This document shows positions 44,311 through 57,989 of a DNA stretch of 64,000 nt, one piece after another. The stretch spans positions 15,217,441 to 15,281,440 of the forward strand of contig JABBOT010000007.1 of assembly GCA_016165875.1 (NCBI GenBank). Reading direction: 5' to 3'. This DNA is from Acanthopleura granulata (lineage: Eukaryota; Mollusca; Polyplacophora; Chitonida; Chitonidae). Numbering within the stretch: position 1 is the first letter of the stretch; the number at the start of each line of letters is the position of its first letter. The notes beneath the pieces are model-generated. The model ran no database searches, was not told where the DNA came from, and worked only from the letters and a program-made list of their open reading frames with translations. The position numbers were made by a program, and so were the translations under genes.

Positions 44311-44873
44311 TCCGCTGATCGGTTACCCTGCGAAGAAAGTTGACCAGCCGGGCGGTTTGCTACAAACAATCGTTAGAGTGCCGTCGTCACTTTGAGTGAC
44401 TGGGGTGATCGTCACTTGGCCAGTGATCTTCACTTTAGAAATTCACGAGAAGTTTGGATTTTCCTATTTCTGTGGACAGGGATCGTGACTTTAGACGCCA
44501 GGCATTTCGACCGGATTTGTGGCCTGTTGTAATGTTCGTAAGAAACAATGTTTTTGCTAGTGTTTGTTTTCTTTTTTGTTCCTTTTTATTGTATAGTAAG
44601 TTGCACTGATTAGATTATATTATTCAATTATATGTACTTGGACTTTTCTAAGTGCCATCGTGTTTCTTCCTTTGATCTTGTTTAAGACTTATCAGTAACC
44701 ATAATGGTAAGTGTCATCACCATATGGCTGAAATATTTCCGACGTGACGCTAAAGGTGAACTGTCCCGGTTTATTAACTTTTTTTCCATGACAGATAGGA
44801 TCGAATTTCGTAAAGCTTCGTATTTTCTACATGCTTATCTGCCCTTCACCTTTCCCTAGCGTATGACGTTTTG

Positions 44874-45122
44874 ATGTGCGGTGTTCCGTTTTGTGCAGCA
44901 ATCATCTGTGCTAATCAAACACGGAATTACGATAGAATTAGTTTCCGTGCTTTCCCATCGGACCCTTTCATGCGACGAAAATGGCTAATCATCACTCGAC
45001 GTGACCATTTCGAACCAAATGAGCGCACTAAATTATGCTCTAGCCATTTTGAAAAGACATGTTTTGGTCCTGCATTCTTGGAAAATCGAAAAATGTTGGT
45101 GTTAAATATGTTTTCAATTTTC
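44874..45122 (+). pseudogene. THAP zinc-finger domain fragment
   Basis: From ATG 44,874 the frame reads M-C-G-V-P-F-C-A-A-I-I-C, then a landmark F-P-S-D-P, R-R-K-W and FEPNERTKLCSSHFEKTCF. This is the C-x4-C...C-x2-H zinc ligand set plus the invariant Pro and Trp of the THAP DNA-binding domain. The closing A-V-P-S-I-F box is degraded (L-N-M-F-S-I-F). The frame stays open to 45,449 without recognisable homology. THAP domains occur in P-element-type transposases and in host regulators; either a relic transposon or a first exon is possible. Confidence 0.7.
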
Positions 45123-46194
45123 TGCAAATTAAAAATACTCACCAGATGCATTTTTAATGCCTTCGTGAAAGCGATAGTAGAATTCTTTACTCATAAAGGC
45201 TGCTCACCAAAACCTGGACATATGCCATGCATGAAATGTGCCGTACATTCTTGGCTGTGTGCCGTTCTGAACGTTACAGGTGGGGAGATTAGTCTTACTC
45301 GGAGTGATATACATTGTACTAAACTCAAGTGTACTAAACAGCACCTTAGAGTTGCAGTAATTTTGAGAAAATCGTTGACTTCCTCTCAAAACCGTGGAAG
45401 CTCTTTATTGGTCGAAATTATGACTGTCACAACTGGATTTAGTCGGTGATTTCGAATCTACATGCTTATAATTTTTTTAATGTTCATCAATTTTGGGGAT
45501 ATAGTAAAAAAAATTTCTCTTTGTTTAATAATGTAACTTCAAAGGACTCTGAGTTAAGTTGAAAAGAGGCCGGATTTCCCCGGCTGTATATGTGTAACCA
45601 GATGCCAACTATCACACTGTCCTCGATGCACTTTCACTCTATATTTTGTAGTTATTTATATATTTCACAAGTCCGTCTAATGATAACTTAGAATTCCCCA
45701 AAGGGGTTGTATATTTAGAAATCTCCAGTCTGATAGCGAAACATAATACTAAGGACATCTGGCGAGTTGGACCCCTGCGTACAGTTCTTATGGAAACATG
45801 TTAGTGGGTGGATGTCAACCTCACGATATTTCATCATCAAATATATCTGGTTAAGTGGTAGTACCGTGTGTTTCGCCTGAAATCTGACATTCAATCTCGT
45901 TTTCTTTAATCCGTTTCTATTAGCTACAAAGCGTCATTAGTGTTGTACCAAATGAATCGGAATTGTACCACTCGTGTGCAATTGCAGATAACGAGCCTAA
46001 TGACCTGTAATAATTGTTCTGGACGTTAATTTTACATAAATTATCGTCATTTCTGTGGGAATGTCTGGCTCTGAGTGCAGTCAACAGGATCTAAACTGTC
46101 TTGTATCAACAAATTATCAAAACAAAACACATTATGTTTGGCGTCGAGGAAGAATACTTGTCATGAACTCATATGTGTTATACAAAAGCAAAAA

Positions 46195-46738
46195 CTGAAA
46201 GTGAAAGACAGCGCATGTCCTAAGGTAAGTTTGCCAAAACGGTTGGACAATATTGTCTTTCTTTCAGTAAAGTATTTTTTCTAACAGCTATTATGACAGC
46301 GGAAAGTGACATTTGACCGTGCTCCATCGACTAATATGAAACGCAGCCATCTGTGTAAGAAACTTACTCCAACCATAACACAATGGTCTGGAAACACTGA
46401 ACAGTGTTATTCACACCTATATTTTGTTATAATTAAAACATATAACATTAAAGCAGTAGTGCTGTCCTTATGTTATTACATGTTGCACGGACCGTCAGCC
46501 CAGATTTGCGCGAGAGCTTACGAACAGGTGATATCTCCTAGATATGATTGGTCAGTCTCTTATAAGCTTAACAGCATGGGTTCCTTCAGATCCCCAGTCG
46601 GCAGCACAATACACCTGACTTCAAACGAGGATAATTCAGCAAGGAAATCATACAATTTCAAACAGGTTGTTACATTCAATAGAGATTTTTATAATTTTTT
46701 AATGAAGAGTACGTCAGTCATGAGCTGTTTTTTAATTG
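46195..46738. mobile_element. MITE family A, copy 2
   Basis: Left end CTGAAAGTGAAAGACAGCGC, right end CATGAGCTGTTTTTTAATTG. Interior collinear with copy 1 but with several deletions. Confidence 0.72.
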
Positions 46739-46739
46739 A

Positions 46740-49700
46740 ACAACGATTAAATAAATAAAGTGACCTACTTGATATTGACGACCTTTCTCACGAGTGACGA
46801 AGTTAAGGATACTAGAATTCCTCAGGGGTGAAAATTTGATCACACAGTCAAACCGTATGTGCCCAGTTAAGGGAAACCAAAAAGTGGCCACATACGACAG
46901 GTGAACACATAAGACAGGCTGAGTAAAAGACCAAGTCAACACACAACTGAATGAGTTCCAAATAACGTACACGTATATATATTTTCTTCATACATAAAAG
47001 TCTTAAAGCACTAAGCCCGACACACAGTAATATAATATTTTTTCTTATTTCACATTCTTATTCTCCAATTTCCTATCTTTCCTCTCATCCAAAAATGAAA
47101 ACCATATTCGAATTGTAAATACCTTAGATTGACACAACGTATAACATGTTGTGAACCAAGGCAGTTGTGTTTTCTTAGTTCCCCCTGATTAGTAGGATTA
47201 GCTCACTGAAGGGGTTACCTGTTGTGAATAAAAATGCTCCTGCTAAATGTGTATTGCCTGTATATTAAACTGTACATGGTTCCTTCTACAGAGTACTCAA
47301 GCAACCTATTAACTAAAACAACAGCCTAAATCACCCACCTAGGTGCCACTAGGGGAGGGATTTACAAACACATTCTAGCACGTTAGCTCAGTAATGTCAA
47401 TATAAAATACCAGTTTACGCTTTTATGGAGCATGATAAGATTAAGATAAGATTTTAAACTTGAACATACATAGGTTGATACGTTCACATTTTAACTGGAC
47501 ACAGGACAATTCTTGATTACAATTAATTGGCAAACGAATCAATGACAAATTTTGTCACACATAACGCTCCTCCAGACATTTTGGTTTTTTTCTCCCTTCC
47601 TATTTTTGCGACGGTTGTGTGGTGAAACATTTTATTTCTCGCTTATTTTTCAACGCAATGCTATGAAACTTGGCACACATGCAGCTAAATACTTAAGGTA
47701 AAAAAACTGTTCCAGATTTTTTTATATCTTTTCTAGTTTTAACTATATTCCTAAAAGAACATCAAATTTTCCAAAACTTTTAAAATTTTTGAAAATGTTA
47801 ACTTTTAATGATCACTCAGAACAGTCTAAGATGAATATTAAATATCTGTGGGACAGTTTTTTAGTTTAAATAGTAAATTTTCCACCTGAGCAAGAAAAAT
47901 CGGAAAATTTTGAAAACTGGAGAGAAAAAATTTTTTGAAAAGCATTTTGAAAACAGTTCGGGTTTTTTTAAAGCTGTCTCTTTATTTTGATTAATATTGA
48001 AGTTAGATAAATTTTAAAAGCTTGTTTGAAATGAACAGTCGTTTATCTTTCAGAATATATATACATACGGCCATATTTGATCAATAGTTTGGGCTACACA
48101 AGGCAAAATGTGAAATTTTGCTCACGAGGAGTTCTAATATCCTTATAATGAAAGACAGCTCATGACTCAGGCCCTGTTCATTAGAAAGGTTGCAAAACTC
48201 TCTTTTGAATGCAAAAACCCGTTTGGATTTAAATATATTTAATTTAAATGTATACTTATGTTTCCACCACAACCCTAGCAGCTTACAACAGTATCAGGTG
48301 ACAAGAGTGTTCCGCGCTTGGAACAACTGTGTCACAGAATGGCCGCGTTTCATGCTAGCCGACGGAGCACAGTAAAAATACTTTACTGAAATAAACATAG
48401 TATTCGTTCAACCTTTTTGACAAAGTTAAATCTGAACATGCGCTACCTTTCACTTTAAGCATACATGTACAGCCTTGCACAACATGTCTGACAGACGACG
48501 GCGGGTGCCTTATTGTCAATGTATTGAAAAGCCTGCCCTCCCTAGTTTAAACCGTGCATGGCACTGAAATTTGGGAACGTTGTATACAAGAGATTCAGTA
48601 TGCTATGCATGGAATGTAATTTTCAATGAACTGCTTGCCCTAAAAACAAGTGTTTTTCTTTATTCAACTGATTTGTAATAAACCGGTCAGAAAATAGTGG
48701 AGTTGAAATACGACTGGGTTTTTGGAGTCTTTTGAGTTAATTGCATAACATTGTAAAAATATGTGTTAACCAGCTGGTGGCACGGGTTGGTGTCCTGTCG
48801 TCTTCCCGTGGCTAACAAAGAAGCATAGTGTAGTGTAGTGCTCTTAACATGACAGCGACCATGAATGAATTGGAGGCCGGCATCTTAACCAAGGAGGTAG
48901 AATCCGTTCAACCTTCGTGTCTTAAATGAAAATCAGTGGTTGTAACCGGAACTCGGTGATATCCACTTCGATGGTTTTATTTATGAGCACGAAGATCTTT
49001 TACTTAAGGTGTTTTCATGACATTTCATCTGTCACCAATTATCAGGTTCACGTACATTCTACATTACAAATAAATTGAACATAATTTTGGTCATATGGGG
49101 GAACTGGAGAGATATAGTTGCCACGAGAAGGACGGAAAGATTGTTGCCATAAAGTTTTGGCTTGAAATAGTTAAAATTTTGCCAAAGGACGAAGATGTAA
49201 ACGCTGAACGTGTCACTGACTATTCTTTACAACGACCCTTTGCCTTCATCCTGGTCTTATTGGACTTCATTCGATTTATAAACTAAAGTATTTTACAATT
49301 TTCATTCCAGTGATAATGCTTTTCAGAAAGATAACTGGAGAGAACAACTTATAATATAGGTTAGAATAATACAGCAGACAAAAATCGGCAAATATTGTCC
49401 ACTGCAAGCATGCGCAGAATTGGCTTCGTAAATCTCATATGCATATCTGGTACTGGTAGTGGGAAAGAATGCGTTTATATCCTCTACATCAGTGTGCGGT
49501 TTTCGTTACGTACCCAGTAGAGTATACATATTTCTCACATTACACCCCCATTATTTTCACCCCCGAGCGATATGCTTTTGTTGTCATAATCAGCTAGTGA
49601 AATTACGTTGTCAGCCTTCCAATAGCCAATCAAAGCAAATCTTTCGCGGTAGCTGAGTAATAATCTGGACTATTTTATGCAAAATAGCCGTCGGCAGCCT

Positions 49701-51048
49701 TTCCATTCAGAGTCATGATCTCGGCAATTCCTTTTATGGCAAATGGGCTCCCTCTGTATTCCTTATATGGTAACCAGTACAACGCTAACTCGTAAACATT
49801 GTTTCAGGTGGCGAGGAATGCAAACACTGCTTTACATGAAATTGTGCATTTTAAAAAAATAAGTGAAGACCTCATGAAGATAATATGTGGTCATAATGAA
49901 AGAGTGATAGGAGATAAAAAGCACTGTGAACACTTGTTTCAGCAAGCGTAAACTTATGTCGAAAAATAATGTGTCTACTGACCACCACTCACCACACATC
50001 TGAATAATAGTGGGGGGAAGCACACCCAGAGGAAGAAGAATTTCTTGGTAAATAACTGATGCATGGTCCGTTGACATTGTGTAAAATCATTTTCAACTGA
50101 GAAATAAATGCTCACTATACCTACAACTCGTGCAGAGGACATGCAAAAAAACAAATCCTTTCTGAAATGGGGATATGAGTCTACCTTCATATACCAGCAT
50201 GAAATGTACACATTAGCACTCACGTTTCTTTTTAGGTGCATATGTTGCAAAGCAAGTTCAGCCTGTATGAAGTAAATCATAGCAAATTTATTGAAATATT
50301 TCACTGCAAAATTGCTCATTACTTATTGCAAATTGAAAAGATTTTATATTCATTCAAAAATGCACATTTTATGGGAAAGGTCTAAATCGCATTCAGAGGT
50401 TTGAAGGATAAAAAACGCTATGTTTTGTAATTTAAAATCATTTTACCTGTTCCAAATACAATTGTGACGACTGAATACACTGCCTGTGCACGTGTTTGAA
50501 AAGAAAAGACAGGTGAGACACAATGTAAAAATTGTAAACTACTGCTATTTTTAATAACCCATATACAGGATGATATTCTAACCATAATTTAGATGTGTGT
50601 GTTTAATATCATACTCAAAACTGTCGATAAATGTACGTCATCCTAATGGTACTATTACCGGTAAAGTACAGTTTTCCTGACATATTTAAAAATAAAAGTA
50701 CTGACCCGCTGCATGAATATTAATATAAATATATGTACATTTATTTGATGAGGAAGAAGATAAGATAAGAGATTAATTCAGTAACCAAATAATTTCATTT
50801 CTTTTAAACCATGAAGAAATAAATTTCACTCTTAAAATCCCACATAAACATGCAGTCAGAATGTCTATGCATATAATTTGCAGTATACTGAAGCAAATGG
50901 CAGAATAGCAATTAAATTTCTTAACAATGCCACAAATGTTAAGAGAGGAATGATCGCGCTATCCAATATGAGAAATTTGCGGTAGACTCGGCTCCCCACA
51001 GCTGTCCAGAAAACCACATCTAGCACGCAATTTCCCCAAATAGCAACT
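46740..51048. other. AT-rich intergenic stretch
   Basis: Apart from MITE A copy 3 (48,142-48,459) nothing is recognisable. 47,580-48,000 is very A/T rich with poly-T/poly-A runs. Open frames are under 115 codons and lack protein-like content. Confidence 0.45.
48142..48459. mobile_element. MITE family A, copy 3 (short)
   Basis: Ends CTTATAATGAAAGACAGCTC and GCTACCTTTCACTTTAAG are inverted repeats of each other. About 318 bp, inverted relative to copies 1 and 2 judging by the interior AATACTTTACTGAAATAAAC block. Confidence 0.7.
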
Positions 51049-52542
51049 ATGGAAATCGAGCTGCCGCAGATTTCTACTGGCACACAACACCAGTTGGGGA
51101 CAAAAGAACTGGCGATCCCAGCTGCCAACGAGACGTCAGTGGGGATTCAGAGGTCTCGCGAAATATCCAGCGCAGCAGCACAGGTTTGGCCATCAATACA
51201 ATATGTTGGGGTACAGGCAATGGTGGACATGACCAGTTCTGCACCGCAAGGCGTTGTAGAAACACGAAATAGCCGCGCTCAGGCTGTCCTCGACATCAAG
51301 ACCCAGGCCACCCAGTATGACTTTGTCTGGGTAATCAGACCCACCCAAACCAAGGGCCAATGCCAGAGCGCGGATACTTGCCAAGCTGACCCGCGTAAAA
51401 AATCGTCGAGACATACCTCCACAACAGATCTACCGATGTGGAAGGTGAACCCGGGCAGTTTTTGTACATATAATGGACGATGCGTACAAGGAAGGATCTT
51501 CAAAATCGCCCTCAGAGTCTCATCCTCTTTGTCAAGCGCCATCGGAAAATACGGTACTCTCGGGTCAATAGCAAGTTGTGGATCTTCTCAGGCACTACAG
51601 CAGGTTGCTCCTACGGTTTCCCCTACAGACATGTCTCAAAACGATATTGGAGTAAACCATCCAGGAGAACTTCAATCATAAGACAAATGCAAAGTACAAC
51701 CACTTGTTTTAGCAGGTCAAGCCGTGGTGGCACAAACGTACGCGGCATTTTGTACGAGTGGAAGAAAGGGAAAGATAGAGAGAAGGTCTATATCATCATC
51801 TGCAATTAGGACTGAGCAAAGGTGTGGAGCTGCCATGGAGGGAAAAGGTCCTGTATATGCTCAAAGCCTGACAGCCGTGTTGTCAAACACACCAGATCTT
51901 CGGGAAAACGAGAAAAAGAAAGAGGACGTAATGATTTGCCCTCTAAACACAGCAATCTGCGTTCCTAACGGATGCCGTTGGGTACCGACAACAACCCCAA
52001 CTTAAATGACGATCTTAATGATGTGGATGGGAATACTCTGGAAGACATTAGATCATTTTGGCTAGATCGTTCATGCAGTCATACAACACGCCCGCAAATT
52101 AGGAATCACCTGAGCAATCACTCCGGCCAAGTTGTCTATCCAGCTGATACACTCAGATCACAAGCACGAAATTCTGCTTACAACCAGGATGATTCTTTGG
52201 TTGTCCGGTGCACAATCGGTCGCATTTGTCTGAGGTCCGGAGTCAGGGAACATGTGGGAAGAAGTGGAGTAACAATGCAGGGATGTGGAGAACCTGAAGT
52301 CTTCGGCCAACTGGTCCGAAGAGGCAAAATCTCCAAACAGTCAGAGAGACATTCGCCTGCCCAGCACTTACTGGATAACCGAGTCCCTTAGCATCCCAGA
52401 GTTTTCCTTCTTAATCACGATGTGCCTGACCGAAGGAGTCATGCTCTGCATTTACAGGACAGTGTCAACAGTGAAGGTGACAAAGATCGCACCGCGTTAC
52501 CCTGGTAGGATGCCATTGACTTTAGCAAAGCATGTGAGTTAG
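51049..52542. other. GC-richer stretch with overlapping open frames on both strands
   Basis: The plus strand is open for 210 codons (51,049-51,681), then 93, 139 and 85 codons in shifting frames. The minus strand has frames of 87 and 73 codons opposite, plus a hydrophobic 87-codon frame at 50,865-51,128. Base composition differs from the AT-rich flanks. None of the translations shows a family I recognise. It may be a decayed gene or transposon coding region; strand is undecided. Confidence 0.3.
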
Positions 52543-52799
52543 CTCCAAGATCAAGTGAGAATTGTAGAAGTGAGCACGGGGAGTTGAAGGGGCAGAATAA
52601 CAGATTTGTACTCCAGTTATATCAGCCCCTGTAGCACATATAGGATAGTATAGGATGATTTGCTTCCTACACATTCAGAAGTCGCAGAAGTTACAAAGAG
52701 TTCATCTTCTGAATCTTTCATCTTAGTGAACAATAAAGAAACAAACGGAAGTACGTGGAAGATTTCTTTGATGTACACATCATAAGACACATCATAATC

Positions 52800-52970
52800 A
52801 GATGAGGTGTGAGAGCCAGTTCTTGATGAGAACCCTCAGCAGAGAGTGTGTCTAGAGGGCATTATGTCCGTTGCATCATTTTCTTAGCAGCGGACAAGCT
52901 GGCCAGAGGAGGTGTGAGAGCCAGCTCTTGATGAGAACCCTCAGCAGAGAGCATGTCTAGAGAGCATTAA
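52800..52970. repeat. Two-copy direct repeat
   Basis: GAGGTGTGAGAGCCAGTTCTTGATG-type blocks of about 65 bp at 52,803-52,864 and 52,908-52,969, about 105 bp apart. No function seen. Confidence 0.75.
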
Positions 52971-55900
52971 AACGGTATTTATTATTTTCGCAACTGACTT
53001 ACCCTGAGGTTATCTAACATCAAAGTATCAAAACGCCTGTTCATATCAATGAATGAGATCATATATCCCTACCTATGGCAGATGAGCAGAGAGAGTCATC
53101 CTTTACACACGTATTTGTTAGATAATTGGAATCTTGGATGCCGTGAGAATACTGGGTATTTAACGTCATGTGGTGATCCATCGTGACTGCCTGCCTGCCT
53201 GCCAACCTGTCCAGCGACAAGGGAACTGGAATCCATTTAGGACACAAATACTCGAACCGACTCGAGTTTGACGGGTAGTTGGATGAGAGACAAGATCCCC
53301 CCACTGATCTTCCCCGGGGCGCAGAGATACAGAGAGGTCCAAGAGAAAAAAAAGACCACAGAACATCCAGGTTACCACTTGTAGTAAGCACATCTGAGTT
53401 TCCGTGCTGTGTCTATATAATCCACAATTAAGTTTGTTCAGTTGTACGGAGAAATGTATTGTGTATCGGTTTATGCTATGTTTGAGAGTTTTATCCGGTG
53501 TACTGAGAAATCCCATCACTCCACAAGGAGAATAAGTTTCAAGCAAGAGGGAGATTAAGCTTTAAGTAGGCCTGAATATAGTACATTACGAGTAAATAGC
53601 GATGCTTTTAACCAGTTTCCTTAATTTGATGAGTGACGCTTTCTTTGACAGTCTTTCCTATGTACACTAAAATATAAGAATGTTAATGAGGCATTAAGTA
53701 AAGTTACGCAGCATTTATTTTTTGTCATTTTAAGAATTGAGAAATATGTTTTGACACACTGCGTTAAGTGATAACACAGTAGGCCTGTGTATATGACGTC
53801 CTATTTAATACGTTCTATGGAACACAAATGATGGAAGATTTCATGTTTTACGTAGCACGTGATGTTTCATGTAAAGTGATATGTGACCATTAACATGTAT
53901 GACGTCACATTTGATTTCTTTTATATAATATATACATGTTCAATTTAATGTTTTACAAAACATGTACGCTTTATTTAAATCCCCTGCTTCATATATTATA
54001 GAGAAAATGACGTTTTGTGCATGGTATTTAGTTTCTGAAATGAATAAAAAGTTCTAAAATCTCAAATTCAGGTACCATGTTCTAAGTAAGGGTATATCGC
54101 AGCAGATTTTCCTTTCTCCAGAAAACAAAGTTGGTGGCTGTGGCACAGAAGATGGCCATCTTTGTCCTTGTTAAGTTGATTCGAGTCATCCAGTCTCGTT
54201 TAATAGCGTTCTCAAGAATATTTCACATGCATAGGAGTGTGATTGGATTGATATGGGTGGAGTAAACCGAAATGCCTTGCATAAAACATTATCCTTCGCT
54301 AAGCATCTAACTGATCAATTGACTTTAAGCCACAGGCGAAAAAGCTAGAGTTAGATTCAAATCGGATGCCAAAAAGGAAATCCATGTCTATAGATGGAGT
54401 GCTCCTGAGTTATCTGGGAACGGATCCATCGGACTTCCAGATTCATCTGGTTGATTTGTTTGATTGGAGTTTAACATCACTTTCAACATGATTTCGGTCC
54501 ACTCCAACACAAGAGCCAACGACTCCTTTGTTGGCAAAATGGTTTTACCCAATTTTATCTTATTTAATTATGTCTATTTTGACTATAACGTAAAAACTTG
54601 TGTCGGAATCATGTTGAAAAACGAAGAAACAAAACCGCTACAGGCATCGCAATCGTGCTGAAAAACGAAAAAAAAAACAACAAAAAAAAAACTAAACTTA
54701 TGTGCATCGCAATCACGCTGAGAGACGAAAAAAACAAAGCCGCTACAGGCATCGGAATCTTGTTGAAAAACGAAAAAACAAAAACGCTATGGGCATCAAT
54801 GATGTTGATCAAGCTAGTGATAAGAGGTGGAGATCAAAGAGCATTCTGTGTTTTCTTTCTTTGTCTATCGTCTCTTCTGTGCGAATGTCTTCTCATCTAA
54901 ACTTTTTCTCTGGCGGAAAAGGAATGATCTGTATTTCACTGGGGTGAAGCTCTCTGACCGTTATGTGCATCTTTATCCAGTCAGACACTTCACCTATAGC
55001 TACCCTTTCTGCCTTGATCAAACTGGTGGAAATAACCGATCCACCCGACTTAATAGCTGATGAATATTAATGTGAATGTATACATATATATATGTATTTT
55101 ATTTGCCTCATATATCGCTAACTAGCGATCTGAGCTTAATGAAGTTTCATTTATATATAACGTGTATGGCGACGCTGTTAAATGTGGTGTTTTAAACAAG
55201 GGCAAGTCGATTGTCAATTCGATGCACCAACGTTTATACCCCTTCCAAGACAGTACACGACCATGTTGCTTTTGCAGACGTTTGCACAAGAATTTGTGGT
55301 ATACATGTCAAACATTAGCAGCAGACTGATAAGCATTATGCAGAGGTGTGGGCATTCACAGGTGGTATTGCCCATTTGTAAGGTAATCCCCTAATCAGTG
55401 GCAACTGCGCATTCCTACCTATGCCGACCGCCTCTGCTTCATGAGAAATACACGAATCTAGTGTTGACAAAACCAAACTTGCAAAGAATCCTTTCACCCA
55501 TAATTGCGGCATATGCACATTCAGTTAACTGTTTATCCGATCTTACTTATCTAACCAGTGGATTTTAAGTTGACCTAAATGTGACTTTACAGAACTCGAA
55601 CGCCACCTATTTTGGATATTTTTATAAAGGGCCATGCATTTTAAACGGGCAATTTTCTCAGTTTTCAATCGTCATTTTAAAAAAATTGAGTCACTGTACC
55701 CTTATCCCGCCAGCGCTATGTGAATGCCACTAACTGATGCTTTCTGTAAAACATAACTTTATCTATGTATGTTGACCGGAAAATGTTGAAAAAAAAAGAG
55801 AAAATATCCTCGATAGCTGAATAATTAATGCTGTTGATTGGGGTTTGTAACTTCCTAAAAAAAAAAAAAAAATATCGATGTGATTTGAATGCTCATATAA

Positions 55901-56683
55901 TCTCATAAATGTGACCTTACTAAATATGCGTTTTGCACAGAATTTGGAGTGTATGCTTTTTACTAAAAGTAAGTGCACATGATGGGTTTCTTATAGCTCG
56001 CTAAGCCCCTTTCGTGCACTCGCTCTGACGCGCGGTATCGTACAAAGTAACTTCAAACACTGCCCAGCCACGGGCGGTTCTATTCAGTGTACAATGGTAT
56101 AGCGGGTGAGTCGGGCTGTATCCCGGGACTGACCTGGCGAGTTTGTGCCGCCTTCCATTCTACCTCCATGAAAGAACAGATCACATTTAGATAAAGTAGG
56201 CATCATTTGGAAGGCCATTTCGTGCTCATTATAAATATTCTTCTGTACTTTTTGTCATCCCCCACCCCCACCAGCTTCCCGATTAAACCGGAAATAAAGA
56301 GTGATATACTACAGTGGACTTTTTGGACCATATTTTTGAACTTTTTTGAATACCCTCAAGAAGTGTGACGTCACAATTCTTTTTAGCTGCTACGCATCCT
56401 CTGATTGCTGTATGTCTACATTCTACATGAATATATATGTAGTACAAATCAAAATAAAAACAAATGCCAAAAAAAAAAAAATAATAAAAATAATGAAGAC
56501 CATATTTGGAATCAGTACAAAATGGCCTTTCAGATGATGTGTACATGGTTCAAATGTGGCCTGTTCTTTTGAACAGCAAGACAGTGTTTCTACATGATGT
56601 CATGCGAGAATTCACATTGCGGTTCTGGTTTTTCCTTTGAACTTTGTCATGTAATACAAGAGCTGTGCGTTCGTTCATTACAG
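52970..56683. other. Intergenic stretch with minor repeats
   Basis: Holds the A-rich tandem at 54.6 kb and homopolymer runs (A15 near 55,857, A-rich near 56,468). A 126-codon minus frame at 53,166-53,546 has no recognisable motif. Confidence 0.4.
54595..54800. repeat. Tandem repeat, about 55-bp unit, A-rich
   Basis: Four copies of a unit with CAGGCATCGCAATCGTGCTG and AAAAACGAAAAAACAAAACC. Creates overlapping spurious frames on both strands. Confidence 0.8.
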
Positions 56684-56800
56684 GCAGTTTTAACCCACCG
56701 GGAGTCCACCACCACTGCACCATCGCCATGGCCGTTTACCCTGCATTTCAAACTTTCTGACCCTTCTGGTGCCAGGATCTTCACTGGACAGTGGGTTGAG
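56684..56800 (+). CDS. Candidate isolated exon, unknown family
   Basis: A 117-nt open block with acceptor TTCATTACAG and donor TTGAG|GTGAGA, phase 0 in and out. It encodes a protein-like stretch with P-S-P-W-P-F-T-L-H-F-K-L and, later, I-F-T-G-Q-W-V-E. I recognise no family and found no convincing partner exon on either side. It could be a real exon, a pseudogene piece or chance. Confidence 0.3.
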
Positions 56801-57579
56801 GTGAGACTGTAAGTAGATTTTTGGCACTAAACGCCAGCAGTTAAATGAACATTTCACTACAGTAGGTCATCAGACAAAAAGTCAATTTCTAATTTAGCTT
56901 TGGCAAAATCCTGTTTAAAGACCTCCTCACTACACAAATGCTAAACAAAACAAAAAAAAACAAGAAGTATGAACAACAAAACAATGCTAGACAACATCTG
57001 ATGATATTTAAACTTGTATTCAAAAGACATTTGTGATAAAAGATCCTAATGGGGACCAATCAAAAGCCCGGCAACAGAACCTTGGCCTCATTCTCTTGAT
57101 GTCAAATGTTCCTTTCATCATAATGTCACCATCAAGACAGCGCAACATTACAATAGATATTGTAACACTGTACACGTTGTGCTACAATCAAAGTTTGACA
57201 TCACAATGGCTCAAGGTCCTCCTTCACACTAGGGCCACCTCACCGGATTAGCAAATATGCATTCCCATTGCATAAATTGCCAAACTTTCAACAAAGTGAT
57301 ATCAAAACATGTCCCAACTTTTAACCCAGGACAGCCAGAATATTGTGGTAAGTCCTTCCACATACACACACAACACATAAAATGAAAATAATGTCTCATG
57401 AAATACTTTAAAGGTGGCATGTAAAAGTTTTTGAGTACATACTTGGTGATGATTGTGTTAGAGTTTTCCATTATGATCCATGCAATCTGTAGGTTATGTG
57501 CAGTCAGAAGAAATCTGCACAAATCTGCACGGTCTGCACAATTTGCTCAAAACGCGATGTCTTGCTCCCCTTGCATTTG

Positions 57580-57645
57580 CATTATGGTGGGAAGAAACCG
57601 TACAGAGTGGGGGGTAAGCCCATGACCATCCGCAGGTTGCTGGCA
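57580..57645 (-). mobile_element. SINE family 1, short body fragment
   Basis: Carries GCATTATGGTGGGAAGAAAC and CATGACCATCCGCAGGTTGC only. Just downstream of the cyclophilin stop, so possibly in its 3' flank or UTR. Confidence 0.65.
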
Positions 57646-57989
57646 TTATGCAGCACAAGTAATGTCCAGTAACAGTACGTTTTGGAGTGGAAGGGTCAGA
57701 GAGGCTGACGCCGTTTGTGGCATCGGACACCCCTTCATGTTCTCTTACATTTAGGAGACTGTTACTTGCCCTACACAGCAGGCATGCCAAATCGCCAATC
57801 TATCACCATCACTGTCTTGCCATATCTGCCAACTCCATAGCCAGTAGGCATGTCTAGACCAGTACATGTCTAGGCACAGAGTTCACTCCCCTTCTTCATC
57901 CTACTCCACTGTTGACTGCACAGCCCACCCTACTGATAATTCTCCAATACACAATGATCCCAGCTCGTGCCTCAGATCTGTTTCAAAGG

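Noticed and set aside
53059..53546. Overlapping minus frames of 110 and 126 codons
   Set aside because: No recognisable domain, overlapping in different frames, with no supporting splice signals.
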